Origin: Vulcanimicrobium winogradskyi | GTDB taxonomy: Bacteria > Vulcanimicrobiota > Vulcanimicrobiia > Vulcanimicrobiales > Vulcanimicrobiaceae | Direction of reading: 5' to 3' | DNA: 64,000 nucleotides | NCBI GenBank assembly: GCA_003134965.1 | Contig: PLDA01000001.1 | Span: forward strand, 256,372-320,371 | Notes under the pieces: generated by a model | Database searches by the model: none | What the model saw: only the letters and a program-made list of their open reading frames with translations | What the model was told of the DNA's origin: nothing | Translations under genes and position numbers: made by a program | In this document: positions 60,217-64,000 of the stretch, one piece after another | How positions within the stretch are numbered: position 1 is the stretch's first letter | Layout of the letters: each line of letters begins with the position of its first letter

Positions 60217-61074
60217 ATGTCCGAACCGCCCCGCCGTCGCCGTTCGACGCAGCCGCCGTCGCGGCGCCCGCCGCCGTCCTCGAGCGTGCTTCCGACGATC
60301 GCGCTCGGCATCGGCGTCGTCGTCGCGGGGCTCGGGATCGGCGCGTTTCTTTCGGCGGTGCAGCACAAGGACAACGCGAGCAAGACGTCGACGACGGTCG
60401 CGCCGCACGGGGTTCCGGTCGTGACGCCGGTCGCGCAGCCGACGCGCGGTCCGGTGGCCGTCGCGACGCTGGTCGCGCACCCGACAGCGTCGCCCACGCC
60501 GCGGCGGACCGCAACGCCCGCGGCGACCGCGACGCCGCACGCGACCGCGACGCCGCATGCGACCGCGACGCCGCACGCAAGCGCGACGCCCGCGGCGACC
60601 CCGCGTCCGTCCGAGACGCCGCGCGCGACGGCGGAGCCGAGCGGGACGCCTCGCACGGCCGCGCCGCGCGCCGCGTCGCCACGTCCCGCAACGCCGCGTC
60701 CCGCCACGCCGCGTCCGACCGTTTCACCCGCGGCGACGGCGGTTGCGCGCGCGACGCCGCTGACGCCCGCGAGCTCGTTCGGGTCGATCGCGCAGAACAC
60801 GGTACGCCGGTATCTCGCCAACTTGATCGCCGGCAACGAGAACGCCGCGCTTGCGGATCTCGGCAAGACCCCGGGCGAAGGCGGGCTCACGGAGGAAGCG
60901 TTCATCGACCGCGGCACGCGCATCACGTCGATCCGCACGACCTCCGGCGATGCCAACAGTGCCGTCGTCGAGGTCGAGCTCATGTCCGGACGCGGCTCGT
61001 ACTTCGCGACCTATCACGTGACGAACGGTCCCAACGGGCCGGTGATCGACCAGCACGACTACATCAAGGTATGA
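60217..61074 (+). CDS. Single-pass membrane protein with Ala/Thr/Pro repeat stalk and C-terminal domain
   Basis: A 285-residue protein: basic-Pro cytoplasmic end, one membrane helix (LPTIALGIGVVVAGLGIGAFL, about 25-45), a stalk of about 120 residues rich in Thr, Pro and Ala with three 18-base repeats coding TPHATA (60531-60584), and a globular C-terminal domain (TVRRYLANLIAGNENAALADL to the end). The last domain resembles NTF2/DUF4878-like folds by eye only. It overlaps the acetyl-CoA synthetase ATG as ATGA. Confidence 0.65.
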   Translation: MSEPPRRRRSTQPPSRRPPPSSSVLPTIALGIGVVVAGLGIGAFLSAVQHKDNASKTSTTVAPHGVPVVTPVAQPTRGPVAVATLVAHPTASPTPRRTATPAATATPHATATPHATATPHASATPAATPRPSETPRATAEPSGTPRTAAPRAASPRPATPRPATPRPTVSPAATAVARATPLTPASSFGSIAQNTVRRYLANLIAGNENAALADLGKTPGEGGLTEEAFIDRGTRITSIRTTSGDANSAVVEVELMSGRGSYFATYHVTNGPNGPVIDQHDYIKV

Positions 61075-62951
61075 CGCCGCACATCGAAGGACTGCTCTCT
61101 ACGGGCGAGGTGATCGTGCCGCCGGCCGGCGTGGCGTCGTGGTTCCCGATCGCCGATCAGGACGCGTTCGTCGCCGGCGCGCTACGCGACCCGATCGCGT
61201 TTTGGCGCGACCACGCCCGGAACATCGTGTGGGAGACCGAGCCGCAGACCGTCTTCACCGGCACGATCGACGATCAGCACTGGTTCCCCGACGGCCAGCT
61301 CAACGCGACCGTCTCGTGCCTCGACCGTCACGCGGCGCACCATCCGGACGCGGTCGCGTACCGCTACGTCTGCGAGAACGGCGACGACCGCACGTTCACC
61401 TACGCGCAGCTGCTGGCGCGCGTGAACCAGCTCGCCAACGCGCTGCGGTTCGACGGGGTCGCCGTCGGCGACCGGGTGATCATCTACATGCCGCTGACGA
61501 TCGAGGGGATCGTCGCGATGCTGGCCTGTGCCCGGATCGGTGCGATCCACTCGGTGGTCTACGCCGGCCTCGGCGCGACCTCACTGCGCGATCGCATCGT
61601 CGATGCCGGCGCGACGGTCGTGATCGTCGGCGACGTGACGTACCGCCGGGGCAAGGCGGTCGCGCTGAAGCCGATCGTCGACGACGCGGTCCGCGGCGTC
61701 GAGCTGGTGCGCCGGATCATCGTCCACCGCCGCGAGGCGAGCGCCGAGCCCGCCGACCCGCGCGAGGTCAACTTCGAGGCGTACTGCGACCAGCAGGGCA
61801 CGGCGTGCGAACCGGAGATCGTCAACTCGGAACATCCGCTGTTCATCCTCTACACCAGCGGCACGACCGGCAAGCCGAAGGGTGTCGTGATGACGCACGG
61901 TGGCTATATGGTGGGTGCCTCGTCGATGCTCGCGCTCACGACCGGGATCACGCCCGACGATGTCTACTGGTGCACCAGCGACATCGGCTGGATCGTCGGC
62001 CACAGCATCATGGTCTACGGCGCGCTGGCCAACCGCTATCACTGCGTGCTACGTGAAGGCTCGGCCGACTACCCGGGACCGGACGTGGTGTACGCCGAGC
62101 TCGCGCGTCTCAAGGTGACGCAGTTCTATACCGCGCCGACGCTCGCGCGCATGCTGCTGCGCCTCGGCCCCGAACTCGCCGCGACGCACGATCTCAGCTC
62201 GCTGAAAGCGATGTTCTGCGCGGGCGAGCCGCTGAACCCGGAGGCGTGGCGCTTCCTCTACGAGATCGTCGGCGGCGGCAAGGTCGCGGTGTGCAACCAG
62301 TGGTGGCAAACGGAGCTCGCCGCGCCCTGTCTCGGCTTCTTCCCGACCTCGCCGATCCATCCGGACCGCAGCGGCAAGTCGCTCGGACCGATCGCCTATT
62401 CGATCCGCGACGGCAGCGGGGCGCCGGTACCGTCGAACGCCGGCGGGCTGCTGGTCGTCGAGACGCCGCTGCCGTACATGTTCGCGACGGTGTGGAACGA
62501 TCCGGAGCGCCACGCGCAGTATTTCAAATGGGGCACCTACGTCGCCGGCGACGTCGCGACGATCGACGAGGAAGGATACATCACGGTGCGCGGCCGGGCC
62601 GACGACGTGCTCAACGTCGCCGCCCACCGCATCGCGACCGCCGATGTGGAGAGCGCGCTCGTCTCGCACCCATCGGTCGGCGAAGCCGGCGTGTGCGGCG
62701 TCCCGGACGAGATCAAGGGCGAGGCGATCGTCGCCTACGTCGTCCTTCGCGCGGGCCACACCCAGTCCGACGAGCTCGCGAGATCTCTGATCGACCACGT
62801 CCGCAAGGAACTGGGCCCGATCGCAACCCCGTCAGCGATCCGCTTCACCGCCAAGCTGCCTAAGACACGCTCGGGGAAGATCATGCGCCGGCTCTTGAAG
62901 GCTCAGGAGACGGGCCAGGACCTGGGCGACGTAACGACGCTCGAGGAGTAG
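61071..62951 (+). CDS. acs: Acetyl-CoA synthetase-like AMP-forming ligase
   Basis: A 626-residue acetate/propionate-CoA ligase. FILYTSGTTGKPKGVVMTHGG, SDIGWIVGHSIMVYGALAN, CNQWWQTELAAPCLGF (acetate pocket Trp), YVAGDVATIDEEGYITVRGRADDVLNVAAHRI and the acetylatable Lys in PKTRSGKIMRRLL. The WWQTE site has ELAAP rather than the usual ETGGH, so the acyl specificity may differ. ATG at 61071. Confidence 0.88.
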   Translation: MTPHIEGLLSTGEVIVPPAGVASWFPIADQDAFVAGALRDPIAFWRDHARNIVWETEPQTVFTGTIDDQHWFPDGQLNATVSCLDRHAAHHPDAVAYRYVCENGDDRTFTYAQLLARVNQLANALRFDGVAVGDRVIIYMPLTIEGIVAMLACARIGAIHSVVYAGLGATSLRDRIVDAGATVVIVGDVTYRRGKAVALKPIVDDAVRGVELVRRIIVHRREASAEPADPREVNFEAYCDQQGTACEPEIVNSEHPLFILYTSGTTGKPKGVVMTHGGYMVGASSMLALTTGITPDDVYWCTSDIGWIVGHSIMVYGALANRYHCVLREGSADYPGPDVVYAELARLKVTQFYTAPTLARMLLRLGPELAATHDLSSLKAMFCAGEPLNPEAWRFLYEIVGGGKVAVCNQWWQTELAAPCLGFFPTSPIHPDRSGKSLGPIAYSIRDGSGAPVPSNAGGLLVVETPLPYMFATVWNDPERHAQYFKWGTYVAGDVATIDEEGYITVRGRADDVLNVAAHRIATADVESALVSHPSVGEAGVCGVPDEIKGEAIVAYVVLRAGHTQSDELARSLIDHVRKELGPIATPSAIRFTAKLPKTRSGKIMRRLLKAQETGQDLGDVTTLEE

Positions 62952-63062
62952 CCTTCGGCCGACGGCGGCGCAGGACGAGACGGGGGCGGAGTCAGACAAG
63001 GCCGGACCGGTTGGGTGTTACGCCGGTGCTCGCTTGCCGAACCCAACCGGAGGTTTGCCGCC

Positions 63063-63968
63063 GTGCGCGTTTCTGTCGCCGCCGCTGCTTTTCTGCGCTA
63101 TTGCGCCGAGGAGAAGAACCTATCCCCGAACACGATCAACGCCTACCGTCAGGACTTAGCCGAGTTCGAAAGCCACATCGGCCGGACGCGGGCCCTGGCG
63201 CGAATCACTCCCGCCGAGGTTCTTGGCTACCGTAACGCGCTGTCATCGCTCCGCGGCCTCGCCGCTGCCACGGTGAAGCGCCGGCTCGCGTGCTTGCGTG
63301 CGATGTTCGCTTGGCTCGTCCGGCGCGAGGTGCTCGACGTGTCGCCTTTCGCGCGGATCGAACTCCGCATCCGACTGCCGGCACGCCTGCCGCGGTGCCT
63401 CGAAGCCGGTGACTTGAGAAGGCTGATGCGACACCGAACAGCTCATGGCTCGGATTCGGCCCTCGCGATTGCCCTGCTGCTCGCTACTGGAATGCGTGTC
63501 GGCGAGTTGGCCGCGCTACGAGTTGGCGACGTAGACACACTTGCCGGCCGGTTGCGAATTTTCGGAAAAGGAAGCCGCGAGCGAACTGTGTTCGTTACGG
63601 ATATTCGAATCCGCGAAGAGCTGCGATCGTACATCAGCGTCCGCCACAAAAGGGAGCTTCTGGATGAGGACCGCCCCCTGCTGATGGATTCCACCGGGCG
63701 TGCGCTCTCATCGGCGCGCATCCGGAAGGCGATAGCGGGTTTGGGGCGCGCCGCCGGTCTCGCACGGCACATTACGCCCCACATGCTGCGGCATACGGCG
63801 GCCACCATGCTATTGGAGTCCGGGACGGATATCCGATTCGTTCAGCGGCTGCTTGGCCACAGAAGTATCCTGACCACCCAGATCTATACCCACGTGAGCG
63901 ACCGTGCCTTACAAGCCGCCATCGCCCGCGCAAATGTCCTCGGCAACTTCGCGGCCGCAAAGGCTTGA
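63063..63968 (+). CDS. Tyrosine recombinase of the XerC/XerD type
   Basis: A 301-residue recombinase. The N-terminal SAM-like domain is AAFLRYCAEEKNLSPNTINAYRQDL. Catalytic residues are in ATGMRVGELAAL (Arg), FGKGSRERTV (Lys), TPHMLRHTAAT (His-x-x-Arg), LLGHRSILTTQIYTHV (His and Tyr). GTG 63063 is taken as start; GTG 63015 adds 16 residues. It could be Xer for chromosome dimers or an integrase of an element beyond the edge. Confidence 0.88.
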   Translation: MRVSVAAAAFLRYCAEEKNLSPNTINAYRQDLAEFESHIGRTRALARITPAEVLGYRNALSSLRGLAAATVKRRLACLRAMFAWLVRREVLDVSPFARIELRIRLPARLPRCLEAGDLRRLMRHRTAHGSDSALAIALLLATGMRVGELAALRVGDVDTLAGRLRIFGKGSRERTVFVTDIRIREELRSYISVRHKRELLDEDRPLLMDSTGRALSSARIRKAIAGLGRAAGLARHITPHMLRHTAATMLLESGTDIRFVQRLLGHRSILTTQIYTHVSDRALQAAIARANVLGNFAAAKA

Positions 63969-63975
63969 CCTCGAA

Positions 63976-63996
63976 ATGATAACTGAGAATTATCAT
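63976..63996. promoter_or_regulatory. AT-rich inverted repeat, weakly Fur-box-like
   Basis: ATGATAA and TTATCAT flank CTGAGAA, 7 bases after the recombinase stop. The arms resemble Fur boxes, though spacing is 3 bases longer than ideal. It could also be a terminator or an operator for a gene beyond the edge. Confidence 0.35.
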
Positions 63997-64000
63997 GCCG

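Noticed and set aside
60531..60584. CRISPR-like array in the 18-base repeats
   Set aside because: Three in-frame units coding TPHATA in a protein stalk.

Overview
The window is dense, very GC-rich bacterial chromosome. It holds about 64 protein genes and no rRNA, tRNA, CRISPR array or complete mobile element. Most neighbours on a strand overlap by 1 to 4 bases (GTGA, ATGA, TGATG, TAGTG), GTG and TTG starts are common, and lipoprotein signals are present. The gene set suggests an aerobic or microaerobic heterotroph that makes menaquinone by the futalosine route and oxidises glycolate, organic acids and acyl-CoAs. There is no taxonomic marker. A deep-branching high-GC lineage such as Eremiobacterota (WPS-2) is a guess from gene style only.

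Layout. 1-6.9 kb: partial SDR epimerase, membrane acyltransferase, SGNH hydrolase, small membrane protein, a DUF2600/YtpB-like terpene synthase coupled to a GlcE/GlcD-like flavoprotein pair, and a PilZ protein. 7-12.9 kb (minus strand): NamZ-type muramidase, mqnD, mqnB, DUF962 protein, queE, glycine-zipper protein, queD and an unknown membrane-anchored protein. 13-14 kb: GrpB and M15 peptidase. 14-19 kb (minus): a two-domain retropepsin-like protein and the E2, E1-beta and E1-alpha subunits of a 2-oxoacid dehydrogenase. 19.2-21.6 kb: two lipoproteins and a strong terminator. 21.6-25.4 kb: SRPBCC protein, acyl-CoA ligase, M20 amidohydrolase, STAS-like protein. 25.5-31.2 kb: gltB and two zinc-ribbon membrane proteins, one of them PrsW-like. 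31.2-33.5 kb: phasin-like protein, unknown protein, flavoprotein, VapD.

33.5-42.6 kb is a glyoxylate/glycolate regulon. gcl, hyi and a tartronate-semialdehyde reductase run left; a GntR/FCD regulator, glcD, glcE, glcF and an M14 peptidase run right. Two perfect 15-bp palindromes lie between them and are the likely operators. 42.6-46.8 kb: ETF-quinone oxidoreductase, then thiO, thiS, thiG and a rhodanese. 46.8-50.9 kb: methyltransferase, an RCK-pore-RCK channel, Bcp peroxiredoxin, MBL hydrolase and a PyrE-like transferase. 50.9-55.1 kb (minus): peptide-binding lipoprotein, a PHP phosphoesterase with a histone-H1-like tail, and pyroglutamyl peptidase.

55.2-56.8 kb is the most unusual locus. 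An ECF sigma factor is translationally coupled to a protein that joins an anti-sigma zinc finger to an O6-alkylguanine-DNA alkyltransferase domain. A possible 21-codon ORF and an intrinsic terminator follow. This could be an alkylation-sensing sigma/anti-sigma switch. 57-64 kb: secreted protein, GH125 mannosidase, membrane proteins, acetyl-CoA synthetase, tyrosine recombinase, and an AT-rich inverted repeat at the right edge.
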